A stretch of DNA of 36,771 bases from Planctomycetia bacterium (GTDB taxonomy: Bacteria > Planctomycetota > Planctomycetia > Pirellulales > S012-138), in assembly GCA_016177915.1 (NCBI GenBank), contig JACOUI010000012.1:1-36771 (forward strand), in the 5' to 3' direction. The position numbers were made by a program, and so were the translations under genes. The notes under the pieces were generated by a model. That model had not been told where the DNA came from, searched no databases, and worked only from the letters and a program-made list of their open reading frames with translations. Positions 1-7,719 of this stretch are shown here, piece after piece (positions within the stretch are counted from its first letter, which is position 1; each line of letters opens with the position of its first letter).

Positions 1-2
1 CG

Positions 3-908
3 ACCGAGACGAACCTGGGGCTCATCGGCGAGCTGGAAGAGGCCCGGATGAAGAAGATGCAGGCCTACATCGGCATCCGCGGGGCGGAGAACACGGCCCA
101 GTTCTCGGACGTGCCGCACGAGAAGATGGACCTCTACCAGTCGCTGTGGTGGAACCGCGTCCACACGAACGTCCGCGTCCCCTCGACGAAATGGGTCGTC
201 CTGCGCTACCCGAACCACAGCATGGCCCAGGCCGCCAACATGAGCAGCGAGGCCTTCGAGGATTTTTATTTCGACGTCTGCACGGCCGACTACGCGAAGA
301 TGCAGCAGGACCTGAAGCCGCTGGAGAAGCGGATGCGCGAGGCCGACAAGATCCGCATTGTTTCGCCCGGCACCGACCTGACGTTTTCCGTGAAGGGGAT
401 GAGCGTGCGGCCCTGCTTCGGGCAGCGAAACATTCCCGACGGCGAGTGTTTTACGGCGCCGCTCAAGACCAGCGTCAACGGCACGATCCGCTACAACGCG
501 CCGTCGCTTTACGAGGGGACGGTTTTTGGCGGCATCGAGTTCGAGTTCAAGGACGGCAAGATCGTCCGCACCGCGTGCAAGAACGACTCGGCCCGGCTGA
601 ACAAGATCCTCGACTCCGACGAAGGGGCCCGCTACATCGGCGAATGGTCAATCGGCTGCAACAACAAGGTCCGCCGGCCGATGATGGACATCCTGTTCGA
701 CGAAAAAATCGGCGGCTCGATCCATTTCACGCCCGGCCAGGCCTACAAGGAGTGCGACAACGGCAACCGCAGCCGCGTGCACTGGGACCTGGTGCTGATC
801 CAGACGCCGGAATTCGGCGGGGGCGAAATCTACTTCGACGGCCAGCTTATTCGCAAGGACGGCCGGTTCGTGCCGGGCGATTTGCAAGGGTTGAACGAGG
901 GGCTGTAG
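3..908 (+). CDS. Aminopeptidase, M29 family (AmpS/PepS-like), 5' end missing
   Basis: This is the C-terminal part of an M29 metallo-aminopeptidase, a cytoplasmic enzyme that removes N-terminal residues using two metal ions. The reading frame is open to the left edge of the window, so 15 residues precede the first ATG at 48 and the true start lies outside. Numbering from that ATG, the metal and catalytic residues expected of the family are present: E133 in DGECFTAP, E199 in GEWSIGCN, H226 and Y233 in SIHFTPGQAY, and H245/D247 in VHWDLV. M29 proteins are usually about 370-410 residues, so roughly a quarter is missing. The next gene starts 48 bases downstream on the same strand. Family assignment is firm; substrate is not known. 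Confidence 0.9.
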   Translation, partial: TETNLGLIGELEEARMKKMQAYIGIRGAENTAQFSDVPHEKMDLYQSLWWNRVHTNVRVPSTKWVVLRYPNHSMAQAANMSSEAFEDFYFDVCTADYAKMQQDLKPLEKRMREADKIRIVSPGTDLTFSVKGMSVRPCFGQRNIPDGECFTAPLKTSVNGTIRYNAPSLYEGTVFGGIEFEFKDGKIVRTACKNDSARLNKILDSDEGARYIGEWSIGCNNKVRRPMMDILFDEKIGGSIHFTPGQAYKECDNGNRSRVHWDLVLIQTPEFGGGEIYFDGQLIRKDGRFVPGDLQGLNEGL

Positions 909-956
909 CGCGCGGTCGAATGGCACCGGTTCGGACTTTGGGCATGATGAACGGCG

Positions 957-1856
957 ATGAACGCTCCCAACCTCGCCGAACTCGAACTCTTCGTCGCACA
1001 GGCCGACCCGACGGCGGCCCGCGTCCGCGCCCTTTTGCCATGCGCCCCGCACGACGCCGAGTCGCTCAAACTCAGCGGCCAGATCGTCGGCCCGCGCTGC
1101 GATTTCTCGAAAACCCTCCCTGCCCGCATCCCGCTCGTCGCGCGCGACAGCGCGGAGGGCCTGGCCGCCGAAGCGATCGTCCCCGATCCGTGCTTCTGGA
1201 CGCCGGAGCTGCCGTTTCTTTACGACGTGCAGATTGAAATCGTTGGGGAGGGAAAAAACGCGCAAACGATCGAGCGCATTCTGGGAATTCCGGGGTTGCG
1301 TCCGCACCGGCTCTGGCTATTTCTCGAATCGCGGAATTACGTGCTACGGGGCGTGCGGCGCGAGGCGGCAAGCGAGGTCGAGATCGACGCCTGGCGCGTG
1401 GAACGCGCCGCGATGGCTGTGACCGATCCGCCGGACGAACTCTGCGCCGCCGCCAGCCGCCGCGGCGTGTTGATCGTTGCGCGCGTGTCCGGCAACTTGC
1501 GCGAAGGGGTGCGGCGTCTCGCTCGTTGGCCGGCGGTGGGCATCGTCGTTATCGACGGGGCCACTTCCGTCGCGCCGGCCGATGCCGCCCAGCTTCGCAC
1601 GCTCGCCCCCGGAAAACTCCTCGCCGCCCGACTGCCGCGCGACGTCGCACTCTCCCCGCCGGCCTGGGCCCGTCTAGCCCTGGTGGATGCCGACGCACTC
1701 TTGCAATGCGGCCGCCGCGCCGACTCGTTTCCGCTGCCGGTCATTGCCTGTCGCGATCTGCCGGGTACGACGACGCTGCCGCAGGCCCGCGCCGCCTGCG
1801 ACGCCCTGCAGCGCGACGTTGCCGCGCTCGGCCTTTTTGCCGGATACGTCGTGTGA
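957..1856 (+). CDS. GH2-like protein (beta-sandwich plus partial barrel), no catalytic core seen
   Basis: This is a 299-residue protein. The segment around residues 75-130 has the look of a glycoside hydrolase family 2 immunoglobulin-like domain running into the barrel: CFWTPELPFLYDVQIE, then FLESRNYVLRGVRR, which resembles the FLNG...LRGV entry to GH2 barrels. After that come alternating beta-like and helical stretches (GVLIVARV, GIVVIDG, KLLAARLP, LALVDADALLQ, FPLPVIACRD) like the strands of a short TIM barrel. I do not see the GH2 acid/base NE motif, and the protein is far shorter than a beta-galactosidase (over 600). It may be a non-catalytic descendant that binds carbohydrate. There is no signal peptide. 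Confidence is good that this is a gene, low on function. Confidence 0.7.
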   Translation: MNAPNLAELELFVAQADPTAARVRALLPCAPHDAESLKLSGQIVGPRCDFSKTLPARIPLVARDSAEGLAAEAIVPDPCFWTPELPFLYDVQIEIVGEGKNAQTIERILGIPGLRPHRLWLFLESRNYVLRGVRREAASEVEIDAWRVERAAMAVTDPPDELCAAASRRGVLIVARVSGNLREGVRRLARWPAVGIVVIDGATSVAPADAAQLRTLAPGKLLAARLPRDVALSPPAWARLALVDADALLQCGRRADSFPLPVIACRDLPGTTTLPQARAACDALQRDVAALGLFAGYVV

Positions 1857-1902
1857 TGGGTTGTGATGGGGGCTCCCACGTGGCAACGGACGCGCCAATT
1901 GC

Positions 1903-1908
1903 TATGCT
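1903..1908 (+). promoter_or_regulatory. Candidate -10 box (TATGCT) of the nuclease/DUF2283 pair
   Basis: The hexamer TATGCT lies in GCTATGCTCC, 17 bases before the start of the following gene. The same GCTA(T/C)(G/A)CT pattern recurs ahead of three other genes in this window. The -35 match is poor (TGGCAA at 1881-1886). It is a motif-only call. Confidence 0.35.
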
Positions 1909-1925
1909 CCGCGGGAGGGACTAAC

Positions 1926-2243
1926 ATGGCCAAGAGACTCATCTTTGCTGAAACCACGCCATTGGGCGGCCGCGTCGTCCTCACTCGCGACGGCTGGCGC
2001 CTCATTGTCCGTTTCAAGCACCCCGCGCTGGCGGGACACGCACAACTCGTCCGACAATGCGTGAGGGATCCGGAGGTCATTCGCGTGAGTCAGAAGGACG
2101 GCAGTGTGCACTTGCACTATCGGCGTATCAATGGCGGCTATTTGTGCGTTGTGGTCGGCGGCGCCAATCCTCGGCAGCGGATTGTGATCACTGCGTATTT
2201 CACGAAAGTCATCAAGGAAGGAGGGGAACTGTGGACAAAGTGA
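1926..2243 (+). CDS. RelE/barnase-fold nuclease-like protein (PBECR/DUF4258-type toxin candidate)
   Basis: This is a 105-residue protein with the pattern of the phage-Barnase-EndoU-ColicinE5/D-RelE-like nuclease families: LGGRVVLTRDGW near the N-terminus, a basic helix RFKHPALAGHAQLVRQCVRDPEVI, then VHLHYRRINGGYLCVVV and VITAYFTKVIKEGGELW. The start at 1926 is preferred because a strong ribosome site (GGGAGGGA, 1913-1920) precedes it; the frame is open further up but without one. It overlaps the next gene by 13 bases. DUF2283 proteins commonly sit beside such small nuclease-like proteins, so a toxin role is likely but inferred. No activity can be read from the sequence. Confidence 0.75.
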   Translation: MAKRLIFAETTPLGGRVVLTRDGWRLIVRFKHPALAGHAQLVRQCVRDPEVIRVSQKDGSVHLHYRRINGGYLCVVVGGANPRQRIVITAYFTKVIKEGGELWTK

Positions 2244-2449
2244 GGCTGTACTACGACCGCGCGGGTAACACCCTCAGTGTCTGGTTCGACAACCCGAAGA
2301 AGGAAGCTTTCTGCGAGGAGATCGACGACGACGTCGTGCTCGTAAAGGACCGGCGCGGCCGCGTCATCGGCTTCGAGCGCCTCAACCACCTCTCCCCAAA
2401 GCAACGGCGCGAAGGTGCCCACGTCCCGGTTGAATTGCAAACGTTTTAG
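2231..2449 (+). CDS. DUF2283 family protein, putative antitoxin partner
   Basis: This is a 72-residue protein starting at a GTG that lies inside the end of the preceding gene (13-base overlap), with the ribosome site GGAGGGG just upstream. The sequence VRLYYDRAGNTLSVWFDN, then EIDDDVVLVKDRRGRVIGFERLN, is a typical DUF2283 domain covering almost the whole protein. The overlap implies translational coupling. DUF2283 proteins are regularly found next to small RelE/barnase-like proteins and are thought to be their antitoxins; that role here is inference from context. The acidic, strand-rich sequence would fit binding to the basic partner. Confidence 0.8.
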   Translation: MDKVRLYYDRAGNTLSVWFDNPKKEAFCEEIDDDVVLVKDRRGRVIGFERLNHLSPKQRREGAHVPVELQTF

Positions 2450-2462
2450 GCGCGGTCTCGCT

Positions 2463-3275
2463 TCACGCCGTCATTTTTCGCAGCAGCCAATCCCCGAATC
2501 CCGGACACACCTGCGCAATCGCAAACAGCAGCCGCGCTTTCCATGGGATGACGAGTTCGGGCTTTCGTTTCTCGCAGGCCCGTAGGATTTTCGCCGCCAG
2601 CACCTCCGGCGCGATCGCTTTCATCTTCGCCCCGCCGCCGGGCTTTCTGGCCTGGTCGGGAATGCCGGCGTCTTTTTCCGCCCCGTAGGTCCGCACTTCG
2701 TCGCGGCGGATCGGGCCGGGGCAGACGAGCAGCACGTGCAGCCCCTGCGGGCCCAGCTCCAGTCGAAGCTGCTGCGAGTACGCGGCCAGGGCGAACTTCG
2801 ACGCGGGATAGGCTCCCAAAAACCGCGGGGCGGCTTTCGACGCCAGCGAGCCGATGTTCACGAGATGCCCCTTGCGCTCGACAAGCAGCGGCGCCGCGGC
2901 CCGCGTGCAGCGCACGGCCGACAGGAAGTTGAGGTCGAGCATCTCGCGGAACTGCTCGGCGGAAGTGTCCAGGACTTTTTGGCGCGCCGACGCTCCCGCG
3001 TTGTTGACGAGCAAGTCCAAACCGCCGTGCCGCTCTTTCACGCGCGCGAGGAGGGCCGCCACCTGGGCGTCGTCGGTGACGTCGGCCGGGACGGCCAGGA
3101 CGTCGCCCCCGCGCGAGCGCAGCTCGTGGGCGGCTGCTTCGAGCGGCCCGGGCGTTCGGGCGGCAATCACGACTTTCGCGCCGCGCTCGACCAGCGCCGC
3201 GGCCAGCGCCTTTCCCAGGCCGGCCGATCCACCGGTCACGAGGGCCACCTTGCCGCGCCAGTATTCCGCGCCCAT
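2463..3275 (-). CDS. Short-chain dehydrogenase/reductase (SDR)
   Basis: This is a 270-residue classical SDR, an NAD(P)-dependent oxidoreductase with one Rossmann domain. It has the cofactor motif TGGSAGLG (residues 14-21), ADVTD, the NNAG motif (91-94), catalytic Ser143 in NIGSLAS, and Tyr156/Lys160 in the YPASK motif, followed by CPGPIR. An arginine pair after the second strand (AART, near 40) would fit NADP preference. The last 40 residues, with a hydrophobic stretch (ARLLFAIAQVCPGFGDWLL), could act as a membrane anchor. It runs convergent with the DUF2283 gene. Substrate is unknown. Confidence 0.9.
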   Translation of the reverse strand: MGAEYWRGKVALVTGGSAGLGKALAAALVERGAKVVIAARTPGPLEAAAHELRSRGGDVLAVPADVTDDAQVAALLARVKERHGGLDLLVNNAGASARQKVLDTSAEQFREMLDLNFLSAVRCTRAAAPLLVERKGHLVNIGSLASKAAPRFLGAYPASKFALAAYSQQLRLELGPQGLHVLLVCPGPIRRDEVRTYGAEKDAGIPDQARKPGGGAKMKAIAPEVLAAKILRACEKRKPELVIPWKARLLFAIAQVCPGFGDWLLRKMTA

Positions 3276-3457
3276 CGCCGCCGCCTGATGCGTGGTTTGC
3301 CGATGTGAACGTCACGACATTACGCTAGGGCTTGCATGGCGACAAGGATGAACGGCGCTCCGCCTCCACCGGCCTTGTGGCAGGCCTCGTGGCAGGCCTC
3401 GTGCAGGCGGGGCGACGATTGGAGGCTAGCGCGCGAGCCCGGAGCGTGGGATTTGCG

Positions 3458-3513
3458 GTAGGACGGCCTTTCCAGGCCGTCACGTGCGCAATGGCCCGGA
3501 AGGGCCGTCCTAC
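3458..3513. repeat. Palindromic intergenic repeat, family A copy 1
   Basis: The element begins GTAGGACGGCC and ends GGCCGTCCTAC, so its two ends are perfect inverted repeats. Between them is a nested pair (GGACGGCC...GGCCGTC). A close relative with the same ends and the same inner GTGCGC lies at 20010-20055. It is a small non-coding mobile or REP-like sequence. Confidence 0.75.
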
Positions 3514-3517
3514 AGGA

Positions 3518-3730
3518 TTATTTCCCGGCCTTCAGCCGCATGTCCTGGTCCGAATGGCTGAACACCGGCCGCAGCGGCATCGTCCACCCCTGCGAACGAA
3601 GCTGCCCCGCCACGTAGGCTGGGTATTCGAGGATCGGCCGGTCGTCCGTCAGGCGTCGCAGGGCGAAACATGGGACGATGAAGAAAGACAACCTGCGGGC
3701 CGGCGACGGCCATAAGGCTGGCCGGCGGGT
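3518..3730 (-). pseudogene. Possible remnant of an unidentified gene (C-terminal 70 codons)
   Basis: On the reverse strand a frame without a clear start codon runs 70 codons to a TAA at 3518-3520. Its last half reads like genuine protein: RRLTDDRPILEYPAYVAG, then QLRSQGWTMPLRPVFSHSDQ and DMRLKAGK. Upstream it soon meets a stop (3731-3733). No ATG exists in the open part. It looks like the 3' end of a gene whose front has been lost. I do not recognise the family. Confidence 0.3.
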
Positions 3731-3940
3731 CTATTGCGGGGCCTCAAACCGCCCTTGCCACGTGCCGTTCTTTCTGCTCATTTTGAGAGTAGGTAGCGTA
3801 GCGGCGGACCGGCGGCTGGCAGACTTGGTTGGCGTGGGCAATCAGGCATTTCTCATCGCAAACAGTGCGCGTCTGAAGCGGCAGGGACGCAGTCTTCCAT
3901 CGACCTTGGCTCCGTCCATTTCCCAGAGGAGACTACCGTC

Positions 3941-5134
3941 GTGACGGCGAAACGGAAGCGAATCTCGGCCGGCCGCTGGCTGCTGTGGAAGCGCCGGCCG
4001 GGCCGCGGCGGCGAGGCGGCGAAGCCTCGCACCACCGGACTGGCGGAGTCCAGCCGGCGGAAAGCGTCCGTTCTGCGCTCCCGCAGCACGGATAACGGCA
4101 AAGCGCCGCTGCTGGACGTCGACGGAGCAGAACGCCCGACGGCGGCCGCGGCAAAACCATCGCCGGCAACCATGCGCGACGCCGCTCTGGCGCGACTGGA
4201 GGCCCTGCTCTTCATCGCCGGCGCGCCGCTCTCCAGCCGCAAGCTCGCCGAGCTGGCCAATCTGGCGGATGGCACGCAGGCCCGCACTTTGGTCCGCCGG
4301 CTCAACGAACTCTACCAAACCGACGGGTCGGCATGTTTCGTGGATGAGGTCGCCGGTGGATTTCAGTTGTTCACGCGCCCGGTTTTCGCCCGCTGGCTCC
4401 GGCGGCTGAGCGCGCCCGGCCTTTTGCGGCTGTCGCAGCCGGCCCTGGAAACTTTGACGATCATCGCGTATCGTCAACCGGTGCTGCGGGCGGAACTGGA
4501 GTCCGTCCGCGGGGTTCAGTGCGGCGAGATGCTCCGGCAATTGCTGGAGCGCGACCTGGTGCGCATCGTGGGGCGGTCGAGGGAATTGGGCCGGCCGTTC
4601 CTCTACGGCACGACGCGGAAATTCTTGCAGTTATTCGGCCTCCGCAGCTTGGACGATCTGCCCAAACCGGCTATCTTGCATCCGCCTTCAAACGCGCCCG
4701 GGGTGGGCCTTGGCGCGCCCGGAAACACAGTGCAAAGTACGGTTGGTTCCCCAGAAGTTTCGCATGAGGAGTTCCCTGTGAAGACCGTCATGTTTGCCGA
4801 GTCGGCCCTCGACGAACACCAGGGCCGCACAGGCCTTTTCGATCCCGTTACGCAAGGGCTGTCCGCGGACGTGCTTCACGGAGGAAGTCCGCCCATCCGC
4901 GCCGCCAAGGAAGACGACGACGACCTGGAAGCGGACATCGACGAGGAGGACGACGAAGAGGACGAAGACGACGACGACCTCGAGGAGAGCGAGTGGGAGG
5001 AAGTCGAAGACGACGACCTGGACGAAGACCTCGATGAGGACGAGGACGAGGACGAGGACTGGGACGACGACGAGGACGACCTCGACGACGACGAGGACGA
5101 CGAGGACTGGGAGGAGGAAAAGGAGAGCGATTAG
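3941..5134 (+). CDS. scpB: Segregation and condensation protein B with long acidic tail
   Basis: ScpB is the paired winged-helix subunit of the SMC-ScpA-ScpB complex that compacts and segregates the chromosome. The 397-residue product starts at GTG 3941 with a ribosome site AGAGGAG 9 bases upstream. Residues 1-80 are basic and low-complexity. The ScpB core spans about 82-235 (RLEALLFIAGAPLSSRKLAELA, then FQLFTRP, LSQPALETLTIIAYRQPV, GRPFLYGTT). Residues 323-397 are almost pure Asp/Glu. A typical ScpB is about 190-250 residues. Its usual partner scpA is not adjacent. The tail could keep the protein off DNA or bind basic partners, which is inference. Confidence 0.92.
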   Translation: MTAKRKRISAGRWLLWKRRPGRGGEAAKPRTTGLAESSRRKASVLRSRSTDNGKAPLLDVDGAERPTAAAAKPSPATMRDAALARLEALLFIAGAPLSSRKLAELANLADGTQARTLVRRLNELYQTDGSACFVDEVAGGFQLFTRPVFARWLRRLSAPGLLRLSQPALETLTIIAYRQPVLRAELESVRGVQCGEMLRQLLERDLVRIVGRSRELGRPFLYGTTRKFLQLFGLRSLDDLPKPAILHPPSNAPGVGLGAPGNTVQSTVGSPEVSHEEFPVKTVMFAESALDEHQGRTGLFDPVTQGLSADVLHGGSPPIRAAKEDDDDLEADIDEEDDEEDEDDDDLEESEWEEVEDDDLDEDLDEDEDEDEDWDDDEDDLDDDEDDEDWEEEKESD

Positions 5135-5167
5135 CCCCCGATCGGCCCTGACCCGTCAGGTCCGCCC

Positions 5168-5640
5168 GTGCCGACGCACGACCACCGACACTCCGTCAAA
5201 GTGCCGCAGCCGCCCGAACGGGTCTTTGCGGCACTGATCACGCCCAGCGCCGTTCGAGAGTGGTGGGGTCCTTCGCGCGTGATCGTCGTTCCGCGGCAAG
5301 GCGCCACTTGAGCCGCCGCCTGGGCCGAGGTGGAGGACGCGCCCGACTACGTCGCCGCCGCCACGCTGCGCGTCTACGATCCCCCGCGGCGGTTTTGGCC
5401 GCCGCCAAGACGGCGGCCGGCTGGTCTTTGCCGACTTTGATTACTTCGCCAAGGGCGGGCCGCTCCCCTTCCAGGCCGATATCACAACCGAGTGGCTCAT
5501 CGAGCCTTGTGGCTGTGGTTCCGTCTTGCACATCGCCCAGTGCGGCATTCCGGCCGAGCCCGCCGCCGACGACTACTACGCCGCCGAGACGGGCTGGCAC
5601 AACACGCTGGAAGGCCCGCGGCGTTTTCTTTCGCCGGCCT
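5168..5640 (+). pseudogene. SRPBCC/AHSA1-type protein, broken by a nonsense codon and a frame change
   Basis: Read from GTG 5168 the frame encodes an SRPBCC domain start (HSVKVPQPPERVFAALITP, SAVREWWGP) but stops at TGA 5309-5311, at a place where relatives usually have Trp (TGG). Reading through, the frame continues (AEVEDAPDYVAAATLRVYDPPRRF) to about 5395, then shifts. The domain resumes one frame over (GRLVFADFDYFAKGGPLPF, TEWLIEP, then DDYYAAETGWHNTLEGPRRFL). Between the halves lies a palindrome, GGCCGCC...GGCGGCC (5397-5418), which looks inserted. The next gene's long open frame swallows this tail, but its real start is 5784. Confidence 0.75.
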
Positions 5641-5783
5641 CATGGCCGGCCCAATCCGGCGAAATCTGTAGATTTCTTGTCCGCTCCCGCACGGGGAATA
5701 CGACAAAGAGGTTGTTCCGCGACACTCTGCGCCACCGTCCGTTGGGGCGGCGCGGAAGCTCCTTTGCAACCGGGAATTCATCC

Positions 5784-7685
5784 ATGGCAACGCTGAAAAT
5801 CATGGGCATCCACGGACTGGGCGACCACCGCAACGATCCCTGGGACAGGCGGTGGAAGGCGGTCGTCGAGCAATCGCTCGGCCCTGCTCCCGGTCCTGCC
5901 GTCGATTTCATTCCGTTTCGCTACGACGACATTTTCGCCCGGATCACAATTTCGCCGTGGGAGTCCTTGAAGGCGTTCGGCAAGCTGGCCGGCAGCGGGA
6001 TCGTGAGCGGCGTCGATTGGCTGTTGGGGCGGCGGGCCGTGGCCCGCGGGCCGCTGGACAGCGCGCAGTACTACCTTCGCTGGTACGCGGGTTACGTCGT
6101 CGCCTGGGTCGAAAACAAGCAGTTTCGCAGCGAGGTCCGCCGGCGGCTGCTGGCGGAGATTGACGGCCGCAGGCCCGACCTGATCCTGGCCCACAGCTTG
6201 GGATCGCTCATTTCGTACGACGCGATCACGAGTCCGGAGATCGCGCGCAACGTGGCGCTGCAGAGGCACCTACAAAGCAAGGTGATCTACGTCACGCTGG
6301 GTTCGCAGCTCGGCAACGCGTTCGTCACGAGGAACCTCACGCCCGGCCGGATCGTCATGCCGCCGGCGGAAAGCTGGTATCACCTTTACAATTCCGAGGA
6401 CGACGTTTTCACTGCGCCGGTCCGTCTCCCCGGCGAGCCGAAGTTCCTGCAACTGGACACGTACTTCGACATCGAGGGCTTCGCCGACCACGACGCCATC
6501 GAGTACCTGAAGCATCCCGCGACGGTGGGCACGCTGTGGCAGCCGCTGGCGATGGAATCGGCCCGGGTTGCAGGAACTTCGGCGCGGACGCTCCGGCGGG
6601 CGGCGATGTCCCGTTTCGCGTCACAGGTGTCCGTCGGCGCGGTCCGCGCAGAAGACGCGGAAAGGCGGCGGCGCAGGGCGCGGGGACGCGTCCGCACGGG
6701 GCGCCAGCGGGCGCTCCTGGTCGGCATCAACGACTATCCCGACCCCGGCAACCGGCTGGCCGGCTGCGTCAACGACGTCTTCCTGATGAGCTCCGTGATC
6801 CAGGAGTGCGGCTTTGGACCGGACCAGATTCGCGTCGTGCTGGACGACCGCGCGACGGCCAAGGGAATCCTCGATCGCATGAGCTGGCTCGTCGACGGCG
6901 CCGCCCCCGGCGACACGCTGTTCTTTTTTTACAGCGGCCACGGGGCCCAGGTGCCGGCGTACAACGCGGAGGGCGAAGTCGACCGCACCGACGAGACCCT
7001 CGTCCCGTTCGACTTCGACTGGTCGAAGGAAACTTCGGTGGCGGACGACCAGATCTACGGACTGTACAGCCAGCTTCCCTACGACACGCGGCTGGTGATG
7101 GTCTTCGACTGCTGCCATTCCGGCGGCATCCACCGCGACGGGGGCCCGAAAATCCGCGGCCTGACGCCGCCGGACGACGTTCGCCACCGCGCGCTGAAGT
7201 GGCGGCCGGACCTGAACATGTGGGTCCCGCGCGACCTGCCCAAGCTCAATCGGGAGTTCTCCGACGTCGCAAAGGTGCAACGCCAGTTCACCGGCGCGTC
7301 GGGTTCGGTGCTCAGGCTGGGCCGGGCGATGCAGCTTCGCGGCATGACGCGGACGAGCTACGCCCAATACAAGCGGCGCAGCGGCGAGAGGGCCGTCGGG
7401 CCGTACCTGCCGGTGATCCTCGAGGCCTGCCAGGAAGACCAGTACGCCTACGAGTACCGGCACGGCGTGACGAGCTACGGCGCGTTCACCTACTCACTGG
7501 CCGACATTCTCAGGCGACGCAAGAAGATCTCGTTTGAGGACCTGGTCAAGGAAACCGGCAATCGGCTCGTGCGGGAGCTCAAGTACGATCAGCGCCCGGC
7601 CATCCTCGGACCCAAGGCCATCCTGCGCGCCAACGTCCCCTGGATGCAAAACGGCCGTCCCGGCAAACCGGCGGCGGGAGCGTGA
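5784..7685 (+). CDS. Alpha/beta-hydrolase fused to a caspase-like (metacaspase, C14) domain
   Basis: This is a 633-residue two-domain protein. Residues 1-270 are an alpha/beta hydrolase: MGIHGLGDH near the N-terminus and nucleophile Ser138 in the elbow AHSLGS, with likely Asp206/207 and His236. Residues 300-620 are a caspase-like peptidase: RQRALLVGINDYPD starts it, catalytic His386 sits in YSGHGAQ, and catalytic Cys444 in FDCCHSGG. An Arg-rich linker (RRRRRARGRVR, 294-304) joins them and could be a cleavage site, because metacaspases often cut after Arg. The start at 5784 is chosen because homology begins there; upstream codons belong to the SRPBCC remnant. No signal peptide or membrane segment is seen. 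It ends 34 bases from the convergent oxidoreductase gene. Confidence 0.88.
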   Translation: MATLKIMGIHGLGDHRNDPWDRRWKAVVEQSLGPAPGPAVDFIPFRYDDIFARITISPWESLKAFGKLAGSGIVSGVDWLLGRRAVARGPLDSAQYYLRWYAGYVVAWVENKQFRSEVRRRLLAEIDGRRPDLILAHSLGSLISYDAITSPEIARNVALQRHLQSKVIYVTLGSQLGNAFVTRNLTPGRIVMPPAESWYHLYNSEDDVFTAPVRLPGEPKFLQLDTYFDIEGFADHDAIEYLKHPATVGTLWQPLAMESARVAGTSARTLRRAAMSRFASQVSVGAVRAEDAERRRRRARGRVRTGRQRALLVGINDYPDPGNRLAGCVNDVFLMSSVIQECGFGPDQIRVVLDDRATAKGILDRMSWLVDGAAPGDTLFFFYSGHGAQVPAYNAEGEVDRTDETLVPFDFDWSKETSVADDQIYGLYSQLPYDTRLVMVFDCCHSGGIHRDGGPKIRGLTPPDDVRHRALKWRPDLNMWVPRDLPKLNREFSDVAKVQRQFTGASGSVLRLGRAMQLRGMTRTSYAQYKRRSGERAVGPYLPVILEACQEDQYAYEYRHGVTSYGAFTYSLADILRRRKKISFEDLVKETGNRLVRELKYDQRPAILGPKAILRANVPWMQNGRPGKPAAGA

Positions 7686-7719
7686 AAAACTGCCGCTGGG
7701 ACCGCAGGCGCCCGGCGCG

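Larger units (their letters stand above)
3276..3940. other. Intergenic region between divergent SDR and scpB
   Basis: This is a 665-base gap. It holds a short tandem repeat of GGCAGGCCTCGT (3379-3402, two exact copies with a degenerate one before), a 56-base palindromic element (3458-3513), and a reverse-strand coding remnant (3518-3730). The last 200 bases before scpB show no gene I can support and should hold its promoter. Confidence 0.6.

Noticed and set aside
3332..3715. Forward open frame of 127 codons in the gap before scpB
   Set aside because: It covers a tandem repeat and a palindromic element, and its translation shows no protein-like pattern.
5526..5783. Upstream extension of the hydrolase-metacaspase gene to 5526
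   Set aside because: These codons encode the tail of the SRPBCC remnant and then non-homologous spacer; hydrolase homology begins at the ATG 5784.
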